64,000 nucleotides of DNA, from the NCBI GenBank assembly GCA_964036195.1, contig OZ038452.1, forward strand, positions 20,595,785-20,659,784, read 5' to 3'. Numbering within the stretch: the stretch's first letter is position 1; each line of letters starts with the position of its first letter. Origin of the DNA: Sphaerolaimus hirsutus. Taxonomy: Eukaryota; Nematoda; Chromadorea; Monhysterida; Sphaerolaimidae. The notes beneath the pieces are model-generated. The model ran no database searches, was not told the origin of the DNA, and worked only from the letters and a program-made list of their open reading frames with translations. Below are positions 35,431 to 48,100 of this stretch, piece after piece. The position numbers and the translations under genes were made by a program.

Positions 35431-36585
35431 TCAATTGAAGAAGGTAGCGACTTCTGGAGGTTTGTGATCGATGCCGATCATCTCGCCCTTGGTCTTGCCG
35501 TGCCACCACAAGTACACGATGGCGAAGGCCAGTGCCAAATTGCTCAAACGGCCCTTGTGGGTTTTTTGGCCTGCGGCATCGAATTGAAATTTGGTATACT
35601 CGGCGGACGCGTCCTAAATTATTTATATCTTGGTGGATAACGCGCGGGTACGATACTTATGTATGCCATTTCACAAAGGCGGAGTCGCGTACAAGCGAAG
35701 AATGTTTTTTTCCTGAAATGGTTTTTCTTTTTTCTGGAACAATTTTTGTTTTATTAACAATGACGTCATGGTGGAGTATTTCCTTCAGAAAAATGCATAG
35801 CGTGCGGTCCGCCGAGTATACACTTTAACTTGAGCAAGGATGTCAAGAAGCCTAGGATAAAAACAAGAAACAATCATGTTTTTGAAAACTGCTATTACTG
35901 TGAGTTATGAGCTGATCATAATGATCATTGAATATTTAGACCCTCAATTAACTATTCGACAGCAACAACCACAAAACGCACCCTTATCTGGGTCCTCAAT
36001 GTGATTGAAGTAGAGCCAGTTCCACTGGGAAGGCGGCACGGGGCGCCACACCTTATTTTCTGGAGGCAGCGGGTTGTAGGCGGGGTCGAGCGCCTCCCAG
36101 CCAACCTCGGGCGAGTTGGGCATCTTCGTGTGGTCGATGTGCTGGATCACGCCACCTGCGGGGAAGGTTGTTGGATATACACACATGCTTTACGGCGCTA
36201 CTGTATTTCTTCTAATAGTGTAATAGACATACCTCTAATAGAACGGCAGGTAGAAATTTGTTGTGTGCCAAAACACAAAAATAATGAAAGGAAAGAACGT
36301 TCTAAGCATCCCAATAGATAAAAAATGTCAAATTTATTCTCTGATGATAATAAAATATTGCTCGAGATTCATCAAGAATAAGGCTATGTTCAAATGTGTG
36401 AAAAAACAGAACGACAGAGCGGCACCTCCAATAGAACGACATAAAAAAACGACAAACAGCGCTCTCATATTAGAAGAAATCGGTAACTGGATGATGCGCT
36501 CACCAGCAGCTGGTGCCTTCGGTGCGGTCATAATTTTCTGACCGACTGCACGGGCCGCAGCCACTGCGCGCTGAGCTGCTGCCAT
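35431..36585 (-). CDS. Small single-pass, probably mitochondrial membrane protein (131 aa)
   Basis: Three minus-strand exons: 36504-36585, 35982-36155, 35431-35570, totalling 396 bases with matching phase-1 joins. The N-terminus (MAAAQRAVAAARAVGQKIM) is Ala/Arg-rich with no acidic residue, typical of a mitochondrial presequence. A Pro/Trp-rich middle follows (PENKVWRPVPPSQWNWLYF), then one hydrophobic helix (LSNLALAFAIVYLWWHG) and a short charged tail. Size and design resemble accessory subunits of the respiratory chain, but I cannot assign one. A TA-2 element sits in intron 2. Same strand and close to CFAP20 (418 bases) and the next gene (441 bases). Confidence 0.75.
35595..35822. mobile_element. 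TA-2 element in intron
   Basis: Starts TATACTCGGCGGACGCGTCC and ends GCGGTCCGCCGAGTATA. Closely related to the copy at 56082-56344. Confidence 0.7.
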
Positions 36586-37026
36586 GCTGCGAGTCTGTAG
36601 AACTTCAACAGTGTGAAAAAGTAAAAAGTTACAATTCACAGTACACAGTGATAAGTATGACAGGCGGTAGTTACGCCGCCATTGACAGAGAAACATGTCA
36701 TTCACATACAGAGCTAAATAAATAAATAGGTATTTTATTTGAATGTAAATATCATCAAATTCAGCAGTATCATTTATTTATTTTCGAAGTGCATCACAAA
36801 AGAAAGTCAGCTTGGACAACAGAACTACTAATAGTAGGAAACGTAAATACTTCTGATTAAAAATCATCTGAGCAAAACCACCGCCGGTTGACAGCACACT
36901 GTAAATTCCACATCTAATCTGAGACCTGCGGAAAAAATACAAACAATTGCAACTTCGCCACAAAATCCACCAGGGATGGGTAACAAGAACCAGGGCAACC
37001 TAAACTGGTTTGGCACCGAGCCAACA

Positions 37027-37779
37027 TCAATGCTTTCCCTTCCCTTCGACCACCTCGAGCCTCTCCCTGAGCTTGCGCGCTTCCCTCTGTGCGCGGCGCT
37101 GCATTTTCTCATCGTACGCTTTCTGTCTGGAGTTCATGACCATGCGCACCACGCCGTAGGTTAGCAGCGCCAGCGCCGTACACGTGACCCCCGTGCGGCC
37201 TGCGGTCCAGGGGGCAATCAGATAAAGCTATTTTAATGTTGTATATGTGATGAATATTTAGCCCACACAGTGATTTTAACATCCAATGCGATTTATCAGA
37301 GCCCACACACTTAACGATCATTCAATAGAAACATGACACTGCTACAAATACTAGAACATCTTGATTTTATAATTGATAAAAGGCATATTAATTTGGTAGT
37401 TTTGGAGAATAATTTAGAAGGTAAGAATTGTAATTTTAGCTTTATTTATTAGTGCGGGAGTGCTTAAATAAAAACACAGCTTTTCAACCGATATTGTAAC
37501 AAAATCACATTTTGTGTGTTGCTGTATGTCACACCGATGATATATGCTAACTTGGGATAGCTTTACAAAGAATCGATTATACAGGCTACAACAAATGTTT
37601 TTCTACTTTTATTATACACATCCCATTATACAAAATGTCCCCAAAAATGCAGCACCTTTCATTGTGTAGGTGTTGTACCATTTGAAGCCAGGAAAGTCCT
37701 TGTGGAAGTATTTTCGCCATCCTAGTTTCTGCACGTGTTTCGGAACGACCAGTTCCTGCTCCCAAGATCCATGTCCCAT
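37027..37779 (-). CDS. Small single-pass membrane protein (98 aa), probably mitochondrial
   Basis: Two minus-strand exons: 37656-37779 and 37027-37199, joined in phase 1 (297 bases in all). Protein: MGHGSWEQELVVPKHVQKLG, a Trp/Phe/Lys-rich segment (FHKDFPGFKWYNTYTMKGR), one membrane helix (TALALLTYGVVRMVM), then a basic helix (RRAQREARKLRERLE). No cleavable signal is evident. The plan (short soluble part, one helix, charged coiled tail) fits small inner-membrane subunits; no family assigned. Divergent from Tim17, whose start lies 676 bases away. Confidence 0.7.
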
Positions 37780-38454
37780 GTTGTAAACTGTGGCCTTATC
37801 GAGAAGCAGTCTTCCTGTTTATTGATGATAAGGCCAACACGTTTCGGCCTATAAAACCTGATACGTGAAAATTTTACTTTTTATTTATTTTTTCTCGTTT
37901 CGGAAATATTTGGATACAATGATAATATTTTTTACAAATGAGTGTGTCCGTATGCTACTTCCTCGCAGCATAAAAACGATTACAAACAAGTCCCCCATGT
38001 GTGCAACAACGTTTTAATTGAATGCTGGTAAATCTAATGCGAAAATCATTAGGGAAACTTTATGCATTTATTGTGAATCCTTGGCAAAGATCCAACTCTA
38101 TCGCTGTCGATAAGCTGAAAGAGACCCCGTATGGAAACTATAGACAGCCGGCCAAAATTTTGTAATCCGGATAAATATAAATAAATTTGGCAAAAAATAG
38201 GTACCCATAAAACCTGTATATTGGCGAAAATAGCGATCATGAATGTTAAAGCTGACAAAATTGAACACATTTGAGCGAGTTTCAGCAAAATTTGAGCTTT
38301 CAGTCTCGTTCGTATAACACGTCACATGTAACTTGGACGTACGCCAAGTTATTATACGTGACCCGATTCGATAAGACTTCGATAAAAGAAAAGTTTCATC
38401 AGAGTATTGTTATTGTTGTTTATTTTCTGTTGCGTTGAACACTTGGCGTTCGAA

Positions 38455-40979
38455 ATGGACGAATACAGTAGAGAACCATGGTGAGTGATCGTCATTAACG
38501 TTATTTTTTATTGGGTCTACTTCTGTAATTTTCTGCCTTGCATCCGATGCGGGGTGCCTTGCTATGGCACTTTGCCAAGCACGTGATAAAAGTGAATCGC
38601 GTGGATGACACCGAATTTTAACAAAGTTAGGGCTCTGTACACTGCATTTCATAAATTTTTCCTCAGCCCGATGCGTATTTTCGATGATATGGGCGGCGCT
38701 TTTTCGATGGGCGCAATCGGAGGCGCCATTTTCCATTCAATATCGGGTTACAGGAATGCGGCTGCCGGGCAAAGAATGCGCGGTGTCATGCAGGTGCGTT
38801 CATTTTTATGTAGGGCAATGGCAGCCGCGGGTGGTCGGGCTGTATGGGAGAGTGCGCTGGATGCCACGCCGAGATCAATAGACGAAAGTATTTGTAATTC
38901 ATTTTCACGTAAATTATGTACCACTGATCATGCTGTCCTGTGGCAAAGTATTGGTAGTTATTTTTGACACAATCTGCACCAGTGTAAATATCTGCGGAAC
39001 GTCATTGATGATTACACTCATTTATTTTCTAGTATATATATGCCAAATCCGCTGTAGATGTCACACTTTGGAATAAAGCTCTCCTCTTGCAGTAAGTTAC
39101 AAGAGAATATACGATACGTGAATGACTGCAGAACGTGCGTCTGCGGGCGCCGATCACGGGCGGCCAGTTCGCCGCGTGGGGCGGCATGTTCAGCGCGATC
39201 GACTGCTCGCTCGTGTGGGCCAGACAGAAGGAGGACCACTGGAACGCGATCATGGCCGGCGGAATGACGGGCGCGCTGCTCACCGTCCGCTCCGGCCCCA
39301 CCACCATGCTCGTGTCCGGCTGCGTGGGCGCCGTGCTGCTCGGCCTGATCGAGGGCGTCGGCGTGCTCATGACCAGGGTCACCGCGTCACAGTTTGATCC
39401 GAGTCGGTACTGGTTTTCTCTTTTGTTATTTTTGTCTATTACAAGCAATTTCGGTACTTTATCGATGACCCGGATTTTGTTTAGCAATGTACAGTGTGAG
39501 TCAATTCTGTAAATCATTTTCATTTTTGTTTGAATCCCTATGCATAAATATGTATTTATTTCTCGGCACTGTGCCGAGTAAGTATCAGGGGTCTCGAATG
39601 GGGGGGGTTGGGGGGGTTACCCCCCCCCCAAAACCGCCCAGCTATCTATCTATCCCGGAGGCCGCTCAGCTATCTATCTATCCCGGGGGCAAAATTTTGG
39701 GCTACTACCCCCTGAACCCCCCCCCCCCCAAATCGCCCAGCTTTCTACCTATCTGGAGCGATTTTTCAGAAACTATACCCCAATTTTCACTTAAAATCGC
39801 TATTTTTCATACCTATATATAGATTTTCACCTCCAAAATCACTAGTTCATGCATCTAACTGCCTATTTTCAGCTATAATGGCGCTACGCACACTGAAGCC
39901 GAAATATTCGGCATACACACGTTTTCATCTGCCGAATCCGAATTGAAAAATTGCCGTTCGGACGTTTTAAATTCGGCATTTTAGGGGCTGCCATATTGAA
40001 TTTTGAAAACGTGCGCACGATATTCGGACGAATTCGGACGAATTTGAGCGTTATCAGCATTCAACATTTCATCTGATTTTGCCGAATGGTTTCAGCATGA
40101 AAAAGTGTACGCATCTTTTGCAAAGCTGAAATACATGCTGAATTGACAAACCGCCTAATTTTCAAGAGTACGGACGATTTGAGTTCAGCAAGTTTTTTTC
40201 TATTCAGCATTTAATTCAGCATTTGTCAAAAACGTGCGTATGCCGAATATTTCGGCTTCAGTGTGCGTAGCGCCTTTAAGTACTATATGCTCTTGTATAC
40301 CCATTTTGAGCTATTTTACACCTATTTTTAGCGATTTTTCTCCCTTTTCTTCCATCTATGCCCGAAAAAGCCTATATATCGAACCACCACAACCCCCCCC
40401 AAACCCCCCCCCCAACCCCCCTCCCCCCAGAAAATTTTTCAGCTATCTATCCCTCCGGAGGAGCGATTTGCTATCTATCCAACCACTCGGAGAGTCAAAA
40501 TTCAAGATACCCCTGGTAAGTATCTAACAGTAACTTCCCGAGTTTGTATACTGAGCCTTCATGACGGTTATCTATCTGGGGGCAGTCCCAGACCCTGTGT
40601 CAAAACTCATGCAAATGTACGTTAAACCATTTTACCAGGCATTTTACATGACATTTGACACTGCATCACATATGACATTTTACAGGGCCTTTGACATGGT
40701 CTGGGACTGGCACCAGGGGTCTGCAATGTCCCCCGCGATGGTCAAAATCCTGAATACTCCTTATCTTTCTGCCAAATTCAGGATCGTGATTCCGTCTGAA
40801 CACCGTGTCCATGCATCACATTTACTTTCCTTGTCGCAGCGGCCGTGCAAGGCTTGGAAGACCCGAGCGCGCTGCCAGCCAAACAGCCATCAACATCATC
40901 TGGAGGGGGCGGAGCTTTCGGTGCGACCGAATCGACGCCATTCGGTTTAGGCGGCACTCCTAACGTCAACTTGCACTGA
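38455..40979 (+). CDS. TIMM17: Mitochondrial import inner membrane translocase subunit Tim17
   Basis: Four plus-strand exons: 38455-38480, 38667-38793, 39132-39402, 40840-40979, totalling 564 bases (187 aa plus stop), all in phase. The protein starts MDEYSREPC, then FDDMGGAFSMGAIGGAIFHS, LRAPITGGQFAAWGGMFSAI, MAGGMTGALLTVRSG and LLGLIEGVGVLM. These are the four glycine-rich membrane segments of the Tim17/22/23 family. Cys9 and Cys76 match the conserved cysteine pair that forms a disulfide in Tim17. Tim17 is a core part of the TIM23 complex, importing presequence proteins into the matrix. The C-terminal tail after LEDPSALPAKQ is Gly/Ser-rich. The exon 3 donor (CCGA|GTCGGT) is weak but is the only one that keeps frame. 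Intron 3 holds nested transposons and an INT-1 copy. Confidence 0.95.
39586..40515. mobile_element. hAT-D element in Tim17 intron 3, perfect 8-bp duplication
   Basis: Starts CAGGGGTCTCGAATGGGGGG and ends TTCAAGATACCCCTG. GTAAGTAT on both sides (39578-39585, 40516-40523). The central M-1 insertion accounts for nearly half its length. Confidence 0.9.
39880..40274. mobile_element. M-1 element nested in the hAT-D element
   Basis: Starts GGCGCTACGCACACTGAAGC and ends with the complement GCTTCAGTGTGCGTAGCGCC approximately. About 120-base arms with GCCGAATATTTCGGC words. Comparing the interrupted and intact hAT-D copies shows the insertion point in CAGCT...TTTAGTACTAT. Confidence 0.75.
40574..40716. 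mobile_element. INT-1 element in Tim17 intron 3
   Basis: Starts GGGGGCAGTCCCAGACCCTG and ends GGTCTGGGACTGGCACCAGG. Internal CATTTTACATGACATTTGAC. Does not reach the splice sites. Confidence 0.65.
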
Positions 40980-41028
40980 TCTGTTGGTTGTGTGTTTCGA
41001 CTTATGTTTGGTGTGAGTTTAATGGTAG

Positions 41029-41262
41029 GGTTCAAAGGGGGTCCCGATCCGGAATCCCGATAATTTGAAAAAGCCAATTCCTATCGGGAAATTTTTTAAA
41101 TCCGGAACAATTTGCCAAATGACTTTTTACAGTGAGAAATGTTAATGGAAACCCTGAATAACCGAACATTGTACAAGATCTCGACACTCTAACCCCAACC
41201 CGAAAAAATTTAATAAAAAAACAATCCCGATACCGAAACATCTATCCCGTTTGGACCCCATT
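41029..41262. mobile_element. hAT-B element, degenerate
   Basis: TAGGGTTCAAAGGGGGTCCC to ATCCCGTTTGGACCCCA. Body partly CCCGATCC. Flanks TTTAATGG and TTGATTGG agree at 6 of 8. Confidence 0.6.
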
Positions 41263-42137
41263 GATTGGTAATTAGTTGTCGCTAGTGTGCCGCTCCTCGT
41301 TTTGCGCTTCGTTGAGGTTGTTTGCCGGTGTTCAACGCTGCTCATTATTTTCCTAGATCTTACACAATTGTTTTTTTCTTCTTTTTAGCTTTATGATGTA
41401 TTTACGATGTGTGGCCATTGTAAAAAAATTTCGTTGAACTTTAAGTCGGTGGATTTGCGCTCAGATTCAATGTTGAGAGGCAACCATCGTGTGTATTTTA
41501 TAGAGATTGAGCCTACAATGTCTAATCTGACGATGATAGTTGTAGTGCAGCGAAAAATGTAAATTGAACTTGAATATAATGTTGAACGTGAAATTTTTAC
41601 ACACTTTGTAAATGATTGCCTAAAGTTGCACTCCTTAATTATTCGTGTCCCACTCGGGGGGGGGGGCTGCAGCCCCCCCCCCGGATACATCCTCGATACG
41701 GCGTAACTTCGAATTTTTACCATCAAAATTTATCGAATAAAGGGATCCACCAATGATGTTTTGAAGAAATCATATAAACATTGAGCAATCGACGAAGATA
41801 GGGATATTTATTTATATTACCTTATTAGCCGAAGATACTTAATAACTATGGCGTGAATTTACTCACGCGATTGATGTCATATCCCTTTATCAGAAACTAT
41901 ACTGGATAGAATCAAAGGAAAAACATGGTCGAAGATAACACATTCTGAATACTAAATCAATGCAATATTTTTGTGCGACAAATTACGTTTTCAGTTGTTA
42001 CAGATGTTTGTGGAAAGGCCTACGATAGTCGAAGGTTTTAAATATAAAAATACTGATAGTATTTCCCAAGACCGCGACATTTGGCAAAAAATACAATTGA
42101 GCATGAACACATACAACCTAATATACGACATTAGAAA

Positions 42138-45100
42138 TCATTTCTTTGCCGGTGCCTTTTTTGCCGACGGTGCGCCTCCCAATGCCTCTGGCTTCTTTGC
42201 TGGTGGCTTTCCTTTAGCATCAGTTGGTGCCCCGCCCAGTGCCTCTGGTGCCTTTTTTTTGGTGTCCGGTGGTGCCCCTCCTAGAGCTTCTGGTGCCTTC
42301 TTTGGTTTGTTCGGCTCGGCTGGCGGCGCGCCAAGTGGCTCTGGTGCTTTTGCTGGTTTCTTAGCCTGTAGTATGTGGTGTTGGGACAATATATCACAGT
42401 GTGTCGTCTGTATTGTATTTTAGCTGTTCAGTAAAAGCATTTGCGATTTCATGAATTATTCCATCCCTACTGAATATGCAACTTTTTGTGCGATTTTTGG
42501 TGTCCGTGTCAAAATGGAACTCCCACTGCGGACGCTATAACTCCAGCTGTGGGGGGCGTAGCACGCTGAAATTTTGTGGTTGAGTAGCCAACAACCCCAC
42601 CTACTATACACCACTGGGTTGGCAAAAATGGGGGGTTTGTCACTAAACTATAAGAAAAGCAATGAAAACTCATGTTAATTTCCATGTGAAATTTCGTGCT
42701 TGCAGAAAAAAGAAACTCAAAATACCAAATAAATAAGTACTTATCGTACTATCGGCTGTTGTTTGAAAAAGAGGTTTCAATGCTTGTGTTTTTAAAATGT
42801 TTGTGAATGGGTAAAAACACCGGCCATCTCTAGTTAAGTTTGTTGTTTTTGCGCTTCAATTTAATGTTCATGGGTTTTTATTGAGCATGGGTTTTTTTTG
42901 AATAACACCAGCTTTTCCGCTTTTATATTTTCTCTGTCTCTGTGCCGTACTGTAGTCTTGTTCAACAATTACCCAATAATTTTATTACCCAAACCAGTTA
43001 ATAGGTTTGGGTAATAAAATATTTTTAGGTGCACTGAAAACCCTGCCTGAAGCCCAGCGTCAAAAATCCAATACCATTTTGAAAATAATTCCCAACCGGA
43101 GCTATTTGGAGCCAATACCTTAACCCGAAGGTTTTGAAATTTCCAAGTCTCGCCTTGCTTGCCTACTAATTACAGTAATTCCGACAGAAATTGTTCACTA
43201 TAATTAAGTTTATCTATATTTACATGAACGAAACATTTTCACTGACTAGGCTGTCAACAAAAACGTTTTTATGGAAAACGAAAACGGAAAAAATTCCACA
43301 TGACGGAAAATGGAAAGGACGGAAAACAGAAACGGTAGAATTTGCTGAGTTCTACTGGAAATGGAAATAATTTGCTGAAATTTTTGCCAGAAATGGAATA
43401 AAAACTTGCAGAAATTAATCCGGAAATGGAAAAAAATTCGCTAAAATTTTCTGGAAACAGAAAAAATTCAAATATTTGAAAACCTACATGCAGTTTGGCT
43501 GAAACAAAACAAAAATAAAGTTGAGCCGGCAAAAGGAAAATGAGGCAGTAATACTTAAAATTGAGCTGGAAAATGAAAAACAGGTGGAAAAAAACCCATA
43601 CAATTTACCGTATTACCTCGAAATACCCCCATGGGGATTTACTATTTCACCAGCAAAATTTGACAGGGAGGGGGTTGATTCGAGGTAATACAGTAGCTGT
43701 AATATGGAAAAAGTGGAGAGAAAAAAACTTAACATTTAGCTGAAAAATGAGCCGGAAAAACAGAAACGGAAATGGTGAAAAAATTAGCAGCCAGAAAACG
43801 GAGACATTAAAAAATTTGCCTGCGGAAATGGAAGACAGAAAGTTTACCCCTAATTGTGACTGTTGATATTGGCTGGATTTTTATTCAGTTTCTGTGTACT
43901 ACAATCTGGGTCCACATTTTTCCTACACTAGTTTTACCTAGGGTGTCAACTTTCCGTTTTCCGCTTTCTGTAGGCAAATTTTTTTCTGTTTTCTGCTTGC
44001 TAAAATTTTTTGTTTCCATTTTTCCAGCTCATTTTCCATTTTCCGGCTAAATTTTCAGTTTTTCTGCCTTTTTTTCCAGTTTTCCGGCTAAATTGTCTGT
44101 TTTTCATTTTTTTTCATTTTCCAGCTAAATTTTCTGTTTTCTGTTTCAGCCAAACTGGTAAACATGCATGCAGGTTCTCAACTATGTAAATTTTTTCTAT
44201 TTCTAGCAAGATCTCTGCAAATTTTGTTTTTCCAGATAAATTTTTGCAAATTTTTTTCCGTTTCCAGCAAAACTTCAACAATATTTTTCTGTTTCCGGCA
44301 TAATTTCAGCAAATTTTTTTCATTTCCGTTTTCTGGTCTTTCATTTTTCCGTTTTCCGCCAAAAAGTTTTTGTTGACACCCTAGTTTTACCTAGACTAGT
44401 TTTGTAGCTATCTACATTTTTATGTCCAGATATATCCTGTTTGAAGACATTCATGAATACCCCCCCCCCTCAAATGTTGCTGGCGAATCAATGAACCCCA
44501 TGGGGGTATTTCTAGGTAATACGGTATGTACACTCCTGGAAAAATGTGTTTAGCCTCCTGATCGGGAACAAAAAAATTCAATGTCTCCCCAGCTGACGTG
44601 CGACCTGCATAGGTATATACATGGGATGAATTCTTGTAGAGTAAGGTGCCTTTATGCAACATGTCGATTTTTAGCTTTCTGGGTGTGTTGCTGCTCATTT
44701 GACAGCCATCCGAAGTCAAATTTCAGGTGGAAAAAAGTGTTTAGCCCTTTTGTGAAAACGTTAAAACAAAGTTAAAAAACATGTTAAAATGATGAAAAAG
44801 ACCTGCACTGTTCAGATTTTTATAACTTATTCACAAATTTGAATTCAAAATTGTTCAAAACAGAAGACTTTCACTGCGATCTCGCACTCGCTGTGATTTT
44901 GACCGAATTTTTCTGAATCATCTGTCATCACTCCACAGATAAATATTGACCACGCATGGTGCATATTTTTGAAATCATGAACAAAACGAAATGTTGGCAC
45001 CATGCCAGCTCATGACTGCACGCATTAAGCTAAATGTAAGAAAAGCAAAAAAAAATTCGCGGAAGGTTAACAGTTAACAAAATATTGATATATACGCAGG

Positions 45101-48100
45101 GGTGGGGCCATATTTCTACTGTGGGGGGTCGACATAATGACCCCCCCCCTATGTATGAGTTTCACCCCTCAGTGACCCATTTTTAATGTTTGGTTTGCCA
45201 TTGAACCAAAAAAATCAAAGGGCTAAACACATTTTTCCAGGAGTGTATGCCCAGTACAAATACCACTTCAACATATTTAGGTAGCTATTTTTATGTAAGC
45301 CCACTGGCCATGGACCCTGCCCGCTTGACATGTAAATATACATATCCAGCGGGTCTGTCAACCAGGTAGAAATGCCATGTCGACCGGGTTTACATGTCAA
45401 GTGGGTTTACATATCAAGGGAGCTTACGTCGTACCGAGTACCGACCTTGTCATCCATTGCTGATTTGGTAGATTGTGCCTTGGGGTCGGGCTTCTTCGCT
45501 TGCGTCGACGTGGCTGCTTTGGCTGGCGCAGTTTTCGTTTTGCTGTCTTTTGGCGCCTGCGACGTTCTTAGACATTTCTATCTGACTTCACTGACATTTG
45601 TATCTATGTAATAAATATAACGAAGTATGTTTGGCACTGGTCCAAACGTTGATAAATACAAGTATGTGGATAGCGTAGCTTTGCACTTGAACATATTACC
45701 CCCCCCCCCTGAAATTCTCCCACACACTTGTTTGATGAAATTCAAAAGCATAACAATGTCCAGTGATGTGGCTGAAAGTGAATACGTTTGCTGGTCTACG
45801 CTACCCATACTTGATCTGACAAGATACTCAATATTCAAGTTGTCGTGTAACGCGTTTTCATTATTTATTTCGAGTGGCGTATTCGCTTTCGGTGACAACA
45901 CAGTGACGTAATACAAAGAGATCAAGTGAATCCGAAGAAGCGTTATCTTTGTTGCAATGAATACCGGCAATTTTGAGTCTTGACCATCACCGAGTACCGT
46001 ATTATAAGTGGTTATAACAGAGTTGTTCAAAGTACTTAACTTTTTTAGAGTAAACGTAAAGTATTCATTTTTACTCACTGCTGAGTACAGAAAACGTAAA
46101 GTAAATTTGAGTTAGTTAAGTGTAAACGTGACTAAAATACTTTTTCTCTGTATAATGTAAAAGTAAGTATTTTTGCGAAATATTGCCAAAATTGTTGCTC
46201 AAAATAAGTAATTTTCATACTTTTTCCCATTTTCACCCTCAAATTAGTTCATCTGCTTTTTGCCTATTTTCAGCTACTCTTGACTATATTGAAGGGTGTG
46301 TCAAGGATTGTTTTCGTGGTTTTATTGGATGCCGGCGGGTGCGTCGAGTACCCGTGCTGACGCGTCACAGACACATAAATATCAAAAATCTGGAAATCAC
46401 CAAAGTGTGCGTAAACACCTAAATCTAACAATATAGTTGACTTAATACAAAATTTTGACCATGTTCCTTATTTTTAACTTTTTTCAATTCTATGCGTCGA
46501 AAAAACCTAGTTGTTAAAACGTATTTACGTTTACTCAAAAAGTATGTATACTCGAGTACTGAGTAAATACGTTTACATATACATATACTTATAGCTGTAC
46601 TCACTTTTATGTATACTTTTTGAAAGTACTCTAGTACAGAATATGTATTTCAAATAGGCTTTTTATAGGCCTTTTCAAGGCATAGATGGGAAAAAGAGGG
46701 AGAAAAGGCGAAAAATAGGGAAAAAATGCTAAAAATAGGCACATAACACATTTTTACTTGTGAATTTGAAGGTCAAAATAGTCAAAAAGGTACGAAAATG
46801 AGTGATTTTGAGTGAAAATTTGGCCAAAATTTTCCAAAAATACTCAAAAATACGTTTTCTGGAGGGAAAAGTATTTTACTCATGTTTACTCATGAGTAAA
46901 AGTAAAAAAATTTACTTTACGTTTTCTGTACTCAGGGGTTGAGTAAAAAATAAATGCTTTACATATACTTTGAAAAAAGTTTGGTACTTTTAACAACTAC
47001 CCGACCCCGAAATAACCCCAACTATAAACGCCTACCCGAAATACGTTTTCGGTACTCGCGTACTTTCAAAAAGTATGCGAGTAAGTGAGTAGTGGTATTA
47101 TTTTGGAGGGAAACGTTAACATATTTACGCAGTACTCTAGTATACATATTTATCGAGTAAACGTAAATACGTTTTAACAACTATGGATTATAAATAACGC
47201 CATGTGGGTGTGTTTACTGTCCTGTAATGACCTGACACCCGCTCACGCGCGCGCTCATTATTTTCCGCAAATAACCCGCCTTGAATAACAGGTTAATAAC
47301 TTGATCTGTGTATTCAAAATTGCCGGTGGATTTATGGAAACTTCTAGAATAATATCGCACTGCTGATGCGGGCGGCGCGGCCTTGGATGGGGGCTTATTA
47401 GCGGTCTTTTCCACTTTGCTTTTTTGCGCCGCGGTGCCAGTTGGGGGCACTTTTTCCGGCTCCGGGTTCGGTAGGTCGGTCGGTGGTGACGGCTGCGCTG
47501 CTTGTGCCGCAGGTTCTTCCTTGGGCTCTGTTGTGTGTGGGATGTGGGCGTTTGTGGGCGGTAAGTTTCAACTCGACGCCTGTTCATTGTGGCAAATTGA
47601 TGTTCACTTTGATTAGCATTTAAAAATGGGTGATTTTGAGAAAATATAATTGCCTAAATTAAGTCGAATTAAATTGATTCAATAAGATCCCAGAAACTTT
47701 CTCAAAAAAGTTATTAAATATTTCTGGAGAAACACAGAGAAAATCCGTAAATCCTCGAATAACCGTCCTTGAATAAGTCCTAGCGGCAGTTATTTTTTCG
47801 TCAGAAAGTTTAGAGAGTGGACTTTCAAGGGGAGTTATTTTTGTCAATATATCCAGGAATTTTTTTTCAATTGATTTGTTCAACATAATATTGCCAATTC
47901 GTTTTTGCCAGTTGTTGAATTGCGCGGAACCCATTAATAACTTTTTTGTGCCATCTAGATAATGGCATTCTTATTTGCGACCTACTACTTTACTGCCTTG
48001 CGGTTATTGCCGAAGTGGTAAAATAGGTTTTTTTAAAACTCGGAGGACATGAAACTCTACAATGTTGTTGGACTTAATTCCTCATACTTACCTATGTCTC

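Noticed and set aside
39029-39523. 164-codon minus-strand frame
   Set aside because: Antisense to Tim17 exon 3.
42138-42423. Plus-strand Gly/Ala/Ser-rich frame
   Set aside because: Antisense of the KAPEALGGAPP tail exon.
45578-46078. 166-codon minus-strand frame
   Set aside because: No splice context; its start region lies partly in a hAT-A element and its end just overlaps the exon acceptor zone. Residues look random.
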